A stretch of 44,529 bases of DNA from Candidatus Latescibacterota bacterium (GCA_007136405.1 SLHA01000015.1:1-44529), one strand, 5' to 3'; shown: positions 1 through 9,127, counted from the stretch's first letter. Made by a program: numbers and translations. Notes: generated from the letters alone by a model not told the origin.

Positions 1-622
1 CGACGAGCTGGTGCTCATCTCTCCACAGGGTCAGAGGCAGGATGTTACCCGTTTGGTTCCTCTTGGAGTTCCGGCGGTAGCGCCGGTCACCATGCCGGAG
101 TCAGGTATATGGTGCGCGGCGGGCTGGCGAGAACACGTGGGTTCGAGTACAACCCGCGGATACCGCCGGGGACACCGTAGGGATCTGGAGGATCAGGGGT
201 ACACCGTTTTGGAATGCAAGCATACATTCCGATATGGCAAGAGTTACGCCGCAGTGGGGGAACCACCGCATGCCGGTGTGTTACGAGTCGGGCATGCGCT
301 CGAGATCGTGCCCGCTGCAACCGTGACAAACCTCAAGGCGGGCGACACGTTGCCACTGCAAGTGCTCTTCGAGGGGGAACCGCAACGCGACATGGTGGTT
401 TCCGCCACATCGGCCGAATTCAGCGAAGAGCTGGCTCATTCCGAAGAGAAAGACAAGTTCCTGGTTACCGGTACGACGGATCACGACGGACGCGTTCACC
501 TCACCCTGCACGATGCCGGCTGGTGGTACGTCATCACCGAACAGGTAAAACAGAACCCCGAGCCAGGAGTGGACAACCTTTTTCGTTCAGCTGTTCTGAC
601 TTTCCATGTGGCCGAACGATAG
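1..622 (+). CDS. DUF4198-like protein, 5' end outside window
   Basis: The reading frame is open to the left edge, so the start is missing. The last 130 or so residues look like the DUF4198 (NikM-like) family. They show a KHTFRYGKSY stretch, a GHALEIVP motif, then an AGDTLPLQVLFEG beta-strand segment and a closing DGRVHLTLHDAGWWYV segment typical of its Ig-like carboxyl half. Members are usually exported and sit near metal-ion or TonB-type uptake genes; no such neighbour is visible here. The first 60 visible residues match the family less well and could hide a sequencing or true frameshift. A strong hairpin follows the stop by 4 bases, so this is probably the last gene of its operon. Confidence 0.7.
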   Translation, partial: DELVLISPQGQRQDVTRLVPLGVPAVAPVTMPESGIWCAAGWREHVGSSTTRGYRRGHRRDLEDQGYTVLECKHTFRYGKSYAAVGEPPHAGVLRVGHALEIVPAATVTNLKAGDTLPLQVLFEGEPQRDMVVSATSAEFSEELAHSEEKDKFLVTGTTDHDGRVHLTLHDAGWWYVITEQVKQNPEPGVDNLFRSAVLTFHVAER

Positions 623-626
623 GCGG

Positions 627-660
627 GGTGCGTGGCAGGGGTAGGCGCCTGCCACGCACC
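627..660. terminator. Perfect 13-bp hairpin after the DUF4198 gene
   Basis: Arms at 627-639 and 648-660 are exact reverse complements around an 8-base loop. The hairpin starts 4 bases after the stop codon of the upstream gene. No T-run follows on either strand, so it is either a U-less terminator or an mRNA-stabilising 3' structure. It also separates this gene from the opposing FmdB gene. Confidence 0.6.
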
Positions 661-751
661 AGAACGCATGGTTCACTCGCCGCATACCACCCACCCACGC
701 GAGCCTGCCCATGGCGAGGGTATGAACGTGGCGGATACCGCTCTGCCGCGC

Positions 752-916
752 TCAGCTCTTCTTGGCGGTCTGCGCGAAAAACGGGGCGATCACCTGCTGG
801 ACCCGGGTGCTCTGGCATGCCGGGCAACGGTGCTTCCTGGTCCCGTGCGAGCTCATGCTTTCCGTAATGGAAAAAGTTTTCGTGCACTTGAGGCACTGAT
901 AGTCGTATACAGGCAT
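752..916 (-). CDS. FmdB-type zinc ribbon protein
   Basis: A 54-residue protein starting MPVYDYQC, the hallmark of the FmdB/CxxC_CxxC_SSSS regulatory-protein family. Two knuckles, C8-x2-C11 and C31-x2-C34, would bind one zinc. The start at 916 is fixed by a GGAGGT Shine-Dalgarno 7 bases upstream; a longer reading frame continues upstream without support. The C-terminal tail is basic (QTAKKS). The family is widespread and often called a putative regulator, but its molecular job is poorly known. It has its own intergenic space on both sides and is probably monocistronic. Confidence 0.88.
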   Translation of the reverse strand: MPVYDYQCLKCTKTFSITESMSSHGTRKHRCPACQSTRVQQVIAPFFAQTAKKS

Positions 917-1037
917 GACGAGCACCTCCATTATTCCGGGACAGTTTGACTGAGAAATATCCGGCCGCGTTCCTTCAGGATATATCACACAAGTTCAGAG
1001 CGATGTCAAATTCGTCCCGTAAACCCAACAGCCGGGT

Positions 1038-2564
1038 TCAGACGCTCCATTCCATATCGGCATCGATGGGCCAGATCGGCCGGGTCAGATGCTGGTATGG
1101 CAGGCTCTGGTAATCTACCGTACTCACCCCTGGTGACATCAACTCGACAGTGCTGGCGGCAACGGCATCGAACGAAGCCCGGTGGGCCTGGTTGGACTTG
1201 ACGACGATGATCTGCTTTTCTTCCAGAATGATGCCGGCACTCTTGAAGAAATCCCGGTCCTTACCGGTGCGCCGGCGGGAAAGAATCACGTCGATCTTGT
1301 TACCCACGCGCAACACGGCGCGCGGTCCGGCATTGGCTTCGCGGAAAGCCTCCGGATTCACCTCCCGTCCCCAGCCTCCATGCGTGGGCCCCAGAATCAT
1401 GTAACGGCCGTCGTCCAGCAGACGCACGGTACCGGTGACCGTGACCGGCTGGTAGAACCGCTGGTCTATGGTTGCACCGATGGGCAGCGTGACCTCGGCG
1501 CCGATGCCCGCCTGCATGCAGGCGTCCACCGCGGCTGCGTCACGAATGGTCAGGGCGCAGTCCCTGGCGTCCTGCCGGATCAGGCTTTCCAGCACAGCCG
1601 GGCTGTCGGCCGGGCAGGCACTGCCCGGATCATCCCCCAGGTCGACTACGATCACCGGTTTGTCCGGCCGCGCCATGGCCATGCGGACCCCTTCATCCAC
1701 TGGGTATATAGGGCGAACGTCCAGCAGTTCCTGACGCCTTTTCCATAGCTCCAGGCCCAGTTGCCGGCACATGCGATCGGCCAGCTCCGGATCGTCGTCC
1801 GCGGTAGCGACGATGGACATGCCGGCGTCCGGCGAGTCGCCGTATCCATACCCGCCCAGTATGGTGATATTGATGATACCCGGTGTCTTTTCCAGTTCGG
1901 CGCGGGTCAGGTTGAGATCGTACAGCAGCAGGCGCTGCTCGTCTTCCGGAACATGCGCCCAGGTGCTCTGGCCGATGTTCGGACCGATAATGGGCACGAA
2001 CAGGCGACGCGTTACCGGGTTGATTTCCCCGTCCAGCATGCGCTTCAGACAAGAGGCCGCTTCCATGCCGCGTTCGTAGCCGTCGATATGCGGATTGGTG
2101 TTGTTCGGAAACGGCACCACAGAGGCCATTTCATACGCGCTCATGATGGCATGAAAGTCGTACGTAGCCACGATGGGTATGTCACCCACCACGTCGCGCA
2201 AGGCGCGCACCAGCTCGCCTTCGGCGTCCAGGTAAGGGTCTTCGGCGACCATGGCCCCGTGAAAACCCAGGTACATTCCGTCGAAGGGGGCGGCATCCCT
2301 GGCGCTGTCCACCAGCAGACGCCGGCACTCCTCGTATACGGGCGCCAGGACGGTGCCGCCGCACCCGAAACCGATGCCTGCCAGGGGCACCAGCTCGGCG
2401 CCGGTATCACCGATACCTTCCAGGAATCCGCCCAGGAAGCCGCGCGGATGCACCCGGTCCAGCATCTGCTGTCCACGGCGGATGCCGACGCGATCCATGC
2501 TGTCATTCTGCTCGATGGCAAACGAATTGGTTTCGTGGGACATACCTGCGAGTGCGATTCTCAT
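1038..2564 (-). CDS. M81 family metallopeptidase (MlrC-like)
   Basis: A 508-residue protein of the MlrC/M81 family (DUF1485 plus MlrC C-terminal domain), named after microcystinase C. It opens with the family motif SHETNSF (residues 9-15) and contains FHGAM near 102. Likely zinc ligands are D136 and H138 (YDFH) and H159 (NPHID), spaced like the D-x-H...H set of MlrC. There is no signal peptide, so it should act in the cytoplasm, on peptides or other amides. Start at 2564 has AAGGTGA upstream; the same frame runs on to 2999 but that is an overlap with the next gene. It lies 128 bases downstream of a sugar isomerase on the same strand, so the two may be co-transcribed. The natural substrate cannot be told; relatives are common beside catabolic genes. 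Confidence 0.92.
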   Translation of the reverse strand: MRIALAGMSHETNSFAIEQNDSMDRVGIRRGQQMLDRVHPRGFLGGFLEGIGDTGAELVPLAGIGFGCGGTVLAPVYEECRRLLVDSARDAAPFDGMYLGFHGAMVAEDPYLDAEGELVRALRDVVGDIPIVATYDFHAIMSAYEMASVVPFPNNTNPHIDGYERGMEAASCLKRMLDGEINPVTRRLFVPIIGPNIGQSTWAHVPEDEQRLLLYDLNLTRAELEKTPGIINITILGGYGYGDSPDAGMSIVATADDDPELADRMCRQLGLELWKRRQELLDVRPIYPVDEGVRMAMARPDKPVIVVDLGDDPGSACPADSPAVLESLIRQDARDCALTIRDAAAVDACMQAGIGAEVTLPIGATIDQRFYQPVTVTGTVRLLDDGRYMILGPTHGGWGREVNPEAFREANAGPRAVLRVGNKIDVILSRRRTGKDRDFFKSAGIILEEKQIIVVKSNQAHRASFDAVAASTVELMSPGVSTVDYQSLPYQHLTRPIWPIDADMEWSV

Positions 2565-2692
2565 GGGGTCACCTTGCCTTGTGTCGCCGCGGTCCGGCCC
2601 ACAGCCGCGGCGCCGATAGAACGCCATTTCCAGTTTGGATGCGTATGCAGGCGCCAGTATAGCTGCTGTCGCGTGCTCTGTCCAGCTCGGTG

Positions 2693-3511
2693 TCAGGGCG
2701 TGGTGCCATGCCCGGACAGCAGGTCGCGCAGGTGCCGCACCGACAGGCGCAGCACCTCCTTGTCGTCGCAGGCGTTGATCTTCTTGCCTTCGAAAACCAC
2801 CGACACCGCGCCGTTGAACTCCGCTTCCTGCAGAATGTCCACGATGCGCCGGTAATCCAGCCATTCCTCCCGGCCGCTGTCGATCTTGTAGAATTTTGCC
2901 CGCACGTGGGCGGCATGCGGTGCGGTTTGTTGCATGAACCGGTAGATGTCCCGGTCCGGATCGGCTATGCCCTCGTTTTTTGCCGGCGAGCCGACCCACT
3001 GGCCGGTGTCCAGGATGAAGGTGAAATTGGGGCGTTCGGTCTGCTCCAGGATGCGCAGAATGTCGTCGCCGGTGGACGGGTGGTTCTGCAGGCCGACGGC
3101 CACTCCCTGCCGGGCGGCATAGTCGCAGACCTGCTGAAAACAGTGGATCTCGCGCTGCCGTTCATCCGGATCGGTCAACGGCTGGCCGCAGAACACGCGG
3201 ATCATGGGGGCACCCAGGAACACGGCCAGGTCCGTATCTTTCCTGGCCTGGGCCACTTTGCGTTCCAGCTCCGCGTCGCTGCCGACGAAATGCCCGCCGG
3301 TGGCCACATACCCGATGGACAGTCCGTGCCGGAGGCACTGCATTTTGACACCGAGCAGGTATTCGGGGTCTCGCGAGGCGAAACCGCGGCCGCCAAGGAA
3401 ATCGATCACTTCGACCTTCAGGGCGTAAGCCCAGTCGATATAGCTCTCCACGCTTTCCAGGGTGGGTGGATCGTCTTTGCCGAACATCGAGGCGTACAGG
3501 CCGACTTTCAC
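2693..3511 (-). CDS. Sugar phosphate isomerase/epimerase-like TIM-barrel protein
   Basis: A 272-residue AP-endonuclease-2/xylose-isomerase-like TIM barrel. Diagnostic stretches are the N-terminal MKVGLYASMFG strand, the central VGLQNHPSTGDD metal-ligand region, the ILDTGQW strand and a C-terminal VVFEGKKI strand, where acidic and His ligands of this fold usually sit. Such proteins isomerise or epimerise free or phosphorylated sugars and cyclitols using a divalent metal. The start is GTG at 3511, chosen because AGGAGG lies 6 bases upstream. It is the first gene of a two-gene minus-strand unit with the M81 protein, suggesting a shared catabolic substrate. The exact substrate is unknown. Confidence 0.88.
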   Translation of the reverse strand: MKVGLYASMFGKDDPPTLESVESYIDWAYALKVEVIDFLGGRGFASRDPEYLLGVKMQCLRHGLSIGYVATGGHFVGSDAELERKVAQARKDTDLAVFLGAPMIRVFCGQPLTDPDERQREIHCFQQVCDYAARQGVAVGLQNHPSTGDDILRILEQTERPNFTFILDTGQWVGSPAKNEGIADPDRDIYRFMQQTAPHAAHVRAKFYKIDSGREEWLDYRRIVDILQEAEFNGAVSVVFEGKKINACDDKEVLRLSVRHLRDLLSGHGTTP

Positions 3512-3595
3512 TGTTCTCCTCCTGCGCTGAAGGGGTTACCCGGACAGGGATAAACTGCCGCATCGTATCATTGCAGGCAACCGGGCAGCGCGCCA

Positions 3596-3623
3596 TTGCC
3601 AGGAACGGGAAGGTGTGTATGCT
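3596..3623 (+). promoter_or_regulatory. Possible sigma70-type promoter for the ABC pair
   Basis: TTGCCA (3596-3601) and TATGCT (3618-3623) are separated by 16 bases, about 80 bases before the ATPase start. The match is moderate and unsupported by other data. Confidence 0.3.
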
Positions 3624-3703
3624 CATTATCTTGGTTTCCCGTGTCTTTTGTTTCGTACTGTCAACGGCCTGCCTGGAGTGAAATCCGGGTAGTGTGGAGG
3701 GCG

Positions 3704-4489
3704 ATGCCGGCAATATTGCAGCTGCTCGATCTGACGCGTACCTATCGCGGCGGCGGCCATGACCTGACTGTGGTTCAGGGTGTCTCCCTGTCGATCAATG
3801 CCGGTACGACCTGTGCCATCACCGGTCCATCAGGCAGCGGCAAGACCACGCTGCTGGGTCTGTGCGCCGGACTGGATCGCGCCACGTCCGGGTCCGTTGT
3901 TCTGGATGGGCATGCCCTGGAGCGGTTGGACGAGGACGAGCGGGCGTTGCTGCGGCGCGACCGGGTGGGATTCGTCTTCCAGGATTTCCAGCTGGTGCCG
4001 ACGCTGAGCGCCGTGGAGAACGTGGCCGTGCCGCTGGAGTTGCGCCGCCATAACGGTGCCCGCAAGCTCGCGGCCGAGTTGTTGCAACGCGTGGGCCTGG
4101 GGGACCGTCTCGATCACTACCCGGTGCAGTTGTCCGGCGGCGAACAGCAGCGCGTCGGTCTGGCGCGTGCCTTCATCCACCGTCCCGCCATTCTCTTCGC
4201 CGACGAACCCACCGGCAATCTGGACTCCGCCACTGGCGCGGCCGTGGAGGATCTGCTGTTCGAACTCAACCGCGAAGCCGGCACGACGCTGATTCTGGTC
4301 ACCCATGAGGCCGAACTGGCCGCCCGGTGCGGGCGTGTCATCCGTTTGATGAACGGGACCGTCGTCGCCGACTACGCACCGGGCGAACACCGCGAATCCA
4401 CCGTGCACTCTTCCAGGGGCTCTTCCGTTTACCCTCATGACGGCGCCTTCGGGCCAGCCGGCAGCGGCGCTGCAGGCGGCCGTCCATGA
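3704..4489 (+). CDS. ABC transporter ATPase, LolD/YbbA type
   Basis: A 261-residue nucleotide-binding subunit. Walker A is GPSGSGKT (41-48), the signature is LSGGEQQR (143-150), Walker B is ILFADE (about 163-168) followed by PTGNLDS, which marks the LolD/MacB/YbbA group, and the H-loop lies in LVTHEAE. A 35-residue Gly/Ser-rich tail follows the domain. ATG at 3704 has GGAGG only 3 bases upstream; a GTG at 3692 in the same frame is an alternative. The stop overlaps the permease start as ATGA, implying translational coupling. With the next gene it should form a type VII-like ABC system that works on envelope substrates rather than classical import. Confidence 0.92.
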   Translation: MPAILQLLDLTRTYRGGGHDLTVVQGVSLSINAGTTCAITGPSGSGKTTLLGLCAGLDRATSGSVVLDGHALERLDEDERALLRRDRVGFVFQDFQLVPTLSAVENVAVPLELRRHNGARKLAAELLQRVGLGDRLDHYPVQLSGGEQQRVGLARAFIHRPAILFADEPTGNLDSATGAAVEDLLFELNREAGTTLILVTHEAELAARCGRVIRLMNGTVVADYAPGEHRESTVHSSRGSSVYPHDGAFGPAGSGAAGGRP

Positions 4490-6990
4490 CCTGGGTATTG
4501 CGCCTGGCCTGGCGTGACAGTCGCGGTTACCGCCGGCGCTTGTTGCTCTATACAGCCAGCATCGCGGTCGGGGTCGCGGCACTGACCTCGTTGCGCGGGC
4601 TCAGTCGGGCCATGGAGGCGGGTGTCGAGCAGCAGGCCCTGGAGCTTCTCGGTGCCGCCATGGAGGTAGAGAACAACCGGCCGTTCTCGGACCGGGCCCA
4701 GGCGGTGTTCGACTCTCTGGGAGGACGTCAGGCGCGTCAGGCCCAGATGCTGTCCATGGTCTTCGCGCCGGTCCAGGGGGTCACCCGATTGTGCGACGTG
4801 AGGGCTGTGCGGGGTGACTGGCCGTTGTACGGGGAGTTGCGCACGGATCCGGCCCAGGCTGCATGGGATTTTCGTGCCGGTCGACAGGCTCTGGTGGACG
4901 ACGCCTTGTTGCTGCAGTTCGGCGCGGAGGTCGGGGATTCGGTGCGCGTCGGCCGGGTGATGTTCCGCGTCGCCGGGCGGTTGTTGAACCTGCCGGGCCA
5001 GACGGCGGTCCAGACCGATATGCGCCCTCCGGTGCTGATACCCTATGCACACCTGGAGGAAACCGGCCTGGTGCAGTTCGGCAGCCAGGTGCGCTACCGG
5101 GCCCTGTTCGCCTTCGACGACGATCGCAACCTGGAGACGCTGGCCCGGGAGCTGGAGTCCACCCTGCAGGCCACGGACCGTGGCATCCAGGCCCGCACCG
5201 CGCGCCAGCGCCAGCGTCGCCTCATCAGGGCCAGTCGTACTCTGGAGAGCTACCTTGGGCTGGGGGGATTCGTCGCCCTGCTGCTGGGTGCTGTGGGGGT
5301 CGCCAGCGCTATCCACGCCTACATCCAGTCGAAGCTCAAGACCGTAGCCATACTGCGCAGCCTTGGCGTCACCTCGCGGCAGGCGTTCTGCATCTACATG
5401 GTGCAGACGGCGATGATGGGGGCCATCGGTTCCACGGCTGGTGCCGCTGCGGGAACCGCGCTGCTGTTCGTTATGCCGGGTCTGATCGGGGATTTTCTGC
5501 CGGGTAGGGTGCAGGTGTCGGTGTCCGCTGTTCCCGGACTCGAGGGGGTGGGCATCGGTACGGCAACAGCCATGTTGTTCGCGGCGCTACCCCTGCTGGC
5601 GGTTCGCAGTGCCAGCCCGTTACTGGCTCTGCGCAGCGCCTATGAACGCGGCGTCGGCCGCGGTGACCGCCTGCTGCGCGGTCTGCTGGTCGTGGCCGCT
5701 GCCGGCGGCGCCTGGACGCTGGCCCGGCTGTTGACGGGGGATGGGCTGCAGGCACTGTATTACACCGCGGGATCCGGTGCGGCCCTGGCCCTGCTGGCCG
5801 TATGCGCGCATGGGGTGCGGGCAGTGGTGCGCCGGTGTTCGGCCTTACCATTGGGCTACATCGCGCGGCAGGGGCTGGCGAATCTGCATCGCCCCAACAA
5901 TCAGACCCTGCTGCTGATGGTCAGCCTCGGTCTGGGCACGTTTCTGGTGGCGGTCATGTACACGACGCAGCGTTCGGTGCTGGCCCACATCCAGCGGATC
6001 GGGGGCGAAGATCAACCCAACGTCGTGTTGTTCGACATCCAGACGGATCAACGTGCCGGCCTGGATTCGCTGGTGCAGGATCATGGTCTGCCCGTCCTGG
6101 AACACGCCCCCGTGGTGGCCATGCACATCGCGGCGGTTCAGGGCACGCCTGTGGACAGTAGTGCCGGTCGCAGCTGGGAGCTGCGGCGCGAATACCGGTC
6201 CACGTACCGCGATCACCTCACGCCCAGTGAAGCACTGGTAGCGGGGGCCTGGCACGGTGCCGGCGGCGATACGGCGTTCGTGTCCATGGAGGTGGGGCTC
6301 GCCGGCCGGTTGGGCGTTGGTGTCGGCGACAGTCTGACCTTCGACGTGCACGGTATACCGGTACAGGTGGTCGTCGGCAGCCTGCGTCAAGTGGACTGGC
6401 AGCGTATCGCACCCAACTTTTTTCTCGTGTTCTCGCCTGGCGTACTGGAGGCAGCTCCACAGTTTCACGTGCTGGTGACGCGCGGTGACTCCCCGGAGGA
6501 ACGGGCCCGGCTGCAACGGCAGGTGGTGGACGACTATCCCAACGTGGCGGTCATCGACCTGGATCTGATTCTGCGCACGGTGGATGACGTGCTCGAACGG
6601 GTGGCGGCCATAGTTCGTTTCATGGCCATGTTCAGCGTGGCCACCGGCTGTCTGGTACTGCTGGCCGCAGTGTCGGCAAGCCGCTTCCAGCGCTTGCGCG
6701 ACAGCGCCCTGCTGCGGGCTCTTGGTGCCCGCCGGGGTCAGGTGCGGAGCATCCTGCTGGTCGAATATGCCGCGCTCGGTCTGTTGGCCGCCGCCACCGG
6801 GCTTATCCTGGCCCTGGCTGCCGGCTGGGCCCTGGCGTCGCATGTCTTCGACGTGGGTTTCGTGCCTGCGTGGCGCTGGCTGGCGGCCATGCTGATTGCC
6901 GTGCCGCTACTCACTGTCCTGGTCGGTCTCGGCAACAGCCGCGGGATCACCGCCGTTCCTCCCCTGGAGGTTCTGCGCCGTTCCGCCTGA
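4486..6990 (+). CDS. FtsX-like ABC permease (YbbP-like)
   Basis: An 834-residue permease with two FtsX repeats. The first has an N-terminal membrane segment, a periplasmic domain and three helices around residues 255-390. After a middle pair of helices comes the second half, with another large periplasmic domain and three C-terminal helices containing LRALGARRGQV, the cytoplasmic coupling loop. This 8-10 helix, double-domain layout matches YbbP/LolC-like 'predicted permease' proteins, not the single-domain MacB. Coupled by an ATGA overlap to its ATPase. Its 3' end overlaps the opposing arylesterase by 84 bases. E. coli YbbA-YbbP lies beside tesA, so the same three families are linked here. 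Confidence 0.92.
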   Translation: MTWVLRLAWRDSRGYRRRLLLYTASIAVGVAALTSLRGLSRAMEAGVEQQALELLGAAMEVENNRPFSDRAQAVFDSLGGRQARQAQMLSMVFAPVQGVTRLCDVRAVRGDWPLYGELRTDPAQAAWDFRAGRQALVDDALLLQFGAEVGDSVRVGRVMFRVAGRLLNLPGQTAVQTDMRPPVLIPYAHLEETGLVQFGSQVRYRALFAFDDDRNLETLARELESTLQATDRGIQARTARQRQRRLIRASRTLESYLGLGGFVALLLGAVGVASAIHAYIQSKLKTVAILRSLGVTSRQAFCIYMVQTAMMGAIGSTAGAAAGTALLFVMPGLIGDFLPGRVQVSVSAVPGLEGVGIGTATAMLFAALPLLAVRSASPLLALRSAYERGVGRGDRLLRGLLVVAAAGGAWTLARLLTGDGLQALYYTAGSGAALALLAVCAHGVRAVVRRCSALPLGYIARQGLANLHRPNNQTLLLMVSLGLGTFLVAVMYTTQRSVLAHIQRIGGEDQPNVVLFDIQTDQRAGLDSLVQDHGLPVLEHAPVVAMHIAAVQGTPVDSSAGRSWELRREYRSTYRDHLTPSEALVAGAWHGAGGDTAFVSMEVGLAGRLGVGVGDSLTFDVHGIPVQVVVGSLRQVDWQRIAPNFFLVFSPGVLEAAPQFHVLVTRGDSPEERARLQRQVVDDYPNVAVIDLDLILRTVDDVLERVAAIVRFMAMFSVATGCLVLLAAVSASRFQRLRDSALLRALGARRGQVRSILLVEYAALGLLAAATGLILALAAGWALASHVFDVGFVPAWRWLAAMLIAVPLLTVLVGLGNSRGITAVPPLEVLRRSA

Positions 6991-7773
6991 GGGATGATCG
7001 CTGGTCCCGCACAACAACGGTGCCAGCGTCTGCCACACCGTCCGGGCCACGCGCCGGTGGCCGGCGGCGTTGGGATGGATGCCGTCGGCCTGCATGAATT
7101 CCGCTTCACCACCGACACCTTCCAGCAGGCGGCAGATCAGCAGCGCCTCGTTGGCTGCGGCCAGGCGCGGAAAGATCTCCTGAAAGGACTGCGTGTACTC
7201 GGGCCCCAGGTTGGGCGGCAGACGCATGCCGGCAATGACGAGGCGTGCCTCCGGGTTCCGGCTGCGGACCTGGTCGATGATGCCTTGCAGATTGTGCTCC
7301 GTCTGCTCCAGAGGAAGGCCGCGCAACCCGTCGTTCCCGCCCAGTTGCAGCACGAACACATCCACCGGAGCGCGCAGAATCCAGTCCACGCGCCGGCGTC
7401 CGGCTGCCGTGGTTTCTCCCGGCAGCCCGGCGTTGACGACGCGGACCGGGCAACCGGCGGTGTCGGCGTGCTGCTGGATCAGGGCGGGGAAGGCTTTGTC
7501 GCTGTCCAGGCCATACCCGGCGCTGAGGCTGTCGCCGAAGAACAACACGACCGGCCGCGTCGCGCCGGTGGCAGCCTGGTCGCCGGTACTGTCCGCGCGC
7601 CCGGCCGGTGCGGCGAACGTAGCCCCGGCTACGATGGTCAGCAGGATACAGGCCTGGGTCCAGGCGAAACGGTTATTCGCCCGCCACGGTGACGCCATCG
7701 GGTTGGCGGGGGCCAGTAAGCGCCGTACTGAGCGACAAGGGCGCCGGCAAGCACGGATCCGTAGTGAGCGCAT
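6907..7773 (-). CDS. SGNH/GDSL arylesterase, TesA family
   Basis: A 288-residue esterase with all SGNH blocks: GDSLSAGYG (80-88, nucleophile S82), the oxyanion Gly in GLPGETT, GGND (145-148) and DGIHPNAAGH with the catalytic Asp/His near the C-terminus. The N-terminus is long and Arg-rich before a hydrophobic stretch and an AxA-like site, so export to the periplasm is likely. The start at 7773 is chosen for a GGAG 8 bases upstream; an ATG at 7698 would give a more usual signal peptide but has no Shine-Dalgarno. The last 28 codons or so lie antisense to the end of the YbbP-like gene and form a hydrophilic tail beyond the normal family end. It is 40 bases downstream of the purine permease gene. 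Confidence 0.9.
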   Translation of the reverse strand: MRSLRIRACRRPCRSVRRLLAPANPMASPWRANNRFAWTQACILLTIVAGATFAAPAGRADSTGDQAATGATRPVVLFFGDSLSAGYGLDSDKAFPALIQQHADTAGCPVRVVNAGLPGETTAAGRRRVDWILRAPVDVFVLQLGGNDGLRGLPLEQTEHNLQGIIDQVRSRNPEARLVIAGMRLPPNLGPEYTQSFQEIFPRLAAANEALLICRLLEGVGGEAEFMQADGIHPNAAGHRRVARTVWQTLAPLLCGTSDHPSGGTAQNLQGRNGGDPAAVAETDQDSE

Positions 7774-7813
7774 GGGCAGGTCTCCGTTCTGCATGGCCGG
7801 GTCTTCGCCCTGG

Positions 7814-9127
7814 CTACGGGGCACCTCCGGCCTGTTCCAGCCAGTCGATGATGAACTTTACCACGAACAACGCGCCGATGACATACATGGCCACACCGAT
7901 GTCCCGCCGTTGTCCGGTGGCCAGTTTGAGCACCAGATAGGACAATACACCAAAGATGATACCTTCGGCGATGGAATAAGCAAAGGGCATCATGACGATC
8001 GTCAGAAAGGCGGGTATGGCCTCCGTGTAGTCGTCCAGCTCGATGCTCTTGATCGGACTGGTCATGAACAGGCCCACCATCACCAGGGCCGCAGCGGTGG
8101 CGGCGGCAGGGATCATCAGGAACAACGGTGAGAGAAAGAGAGCGATCAGAAAACAGGCGGCAGTGGAAACAGCGGTCAGTCCGGTTTTGCCGCCTTCTGC
8201 CACACCGGCGGCGCTCTCTATGTACGTGGTGACCGTGGAGGTGCCCAACAAGGCGCCGATCGTGGTGCCCAGCGCATCCGCGAGCAAGGCCTGTTTGGCT
8301 TTGGGAATGCTCCCGTCCGGGCGGAGTATGTTGGCCCGGGTACAGACGCCAATCAGAGTACCGGCAGTATCGAACAGATCGAGAAAAAGCAGCGTGAAGA
8401 GTACCACGATCATGTCGGTGGTGTAAATCTGCGACATGTCGAACTGCATGAAGGTCGGCGCCAGGGAGGGGGGCGCCCAGCTACCCGCAGGCAGATGCGT
8501 AACACCCACGGGCAATCCGATCAGCGTGGTGACCACGATGCCCAGCAATAAGGCCCCCTTGATCCTGAAGGCTAGCAGCGTCCCGGTGACCAATATGCCG
8601 ATCACGGCCAGCAGCGGTCCCCCGGAGGTGATATCCCCCAGAGCGAGGATGGTGGCGTCATGGCTGACGATGATGCCGGCGTTTTGCAGACCGATGAGCG
8701 TGATGAACAGACCGATGCCCACGGAGATGCTGCGTTTGACGTTGAGGGGAATGGCGTCAAGGATGGCCTGGCGGATATCCAGCAAGGTCAGGGCGATGAA
8801 GATGAGGCCTTCAAGGAACACCGCGGCCAGGGCGAACTGCCAGGAATATCCCATGCTGACGACCACGGTATAGGCAAAGAACGCGTTCAGTCCCATACCC
8901 GGTGCCAGAGCAAAGGGCAGATTGGCGGCAAAGGCCATGACCAGAGTAGCGATGGCCGCGGACAGGGCGGTGGCGGTGAAAACCGCGCCGACGTCCATGC
9001 CTGCCGCGGAAAGGATCTGCGGGTTGACGACGAGGATGTAGGCCATGGTGAGGAAGGTGGTGAGACCGGCCAACAGTTCGGTGCGCACCGAGGTGCCGTG
9101 CTCCCTGAGTCTGAATAGGGTTTCCAT
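7814..9127 (-). CDS. NCS2 purine permease, AzgA/PbuG type
   Basis: A 437-residue inner-membrane transporter with about 12-14 hydrophobic segments. Motifs typical of the AzgA-like branch of NCS2 are GLTTFLTMAYILVVNP near the N-terminus, GMGLNAFFAY, and FLDLFDTAGTLIGV in the middle. The family imports adenine, guanine or hypoxanthine by proton symport. The start at 9127 has GGAGG 6 bases upstream. It precedes the arylesterase on the same strand with a 40-base gap, so they could share a transcript, although no functional link is obvious. Confidence 0.94.
   Translation of the reverse strand: METLFRLREHGTSVRTELLAGLTTFLTMAYILVVNPQILSAAGMDVGAVFTATALSAAIATLVMAFAANLPFALAPGMGLNAFFAYTVVVSMGYSWQFALAAVFLEGLIFIALTLLDIRQAILDAIPLNVKRSISVGIGLFITLIGLQNAGIIVSHDATILALGDITSGGPLLAVIGILVTGTLLAFRIKGALLLGIVVTTLIGLPVGVTHLPAGSWAPPSLAPTFMQFDMSQIYTTDMIVVLFTLLFLDLFDTAGTLIGVCTRANILRPDGSIPKAKQALLADALGTTIGALLGTSTVTTYIESAAGVAEGGKTGLTAVSTAACFLIALFLSPLFLMIPAAATAAALVMVGLFMTSPIKSIELDDYTEAIPAFLTIVMMPFAYSIAEGIIFGVLSYLVLKLATGQRRDIGVAMYVIGALFVVKFIIDWLEQAGGAP

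Noticed and set aside
2565..2999. In-frame upstream extension of the M81 gene
   Set aside because: It overlaps the isomerase in another frame, has no Shine-Dalgarno, and the real family start with SHETNSF is at 2564.
5845..6843. A 332-codon open frame antisense to the YbbP-like permease
   Set aside because: It has no start signals and mirrors the high-GC codon pattern of the true gene; its product looks random, rich in His and Gln.
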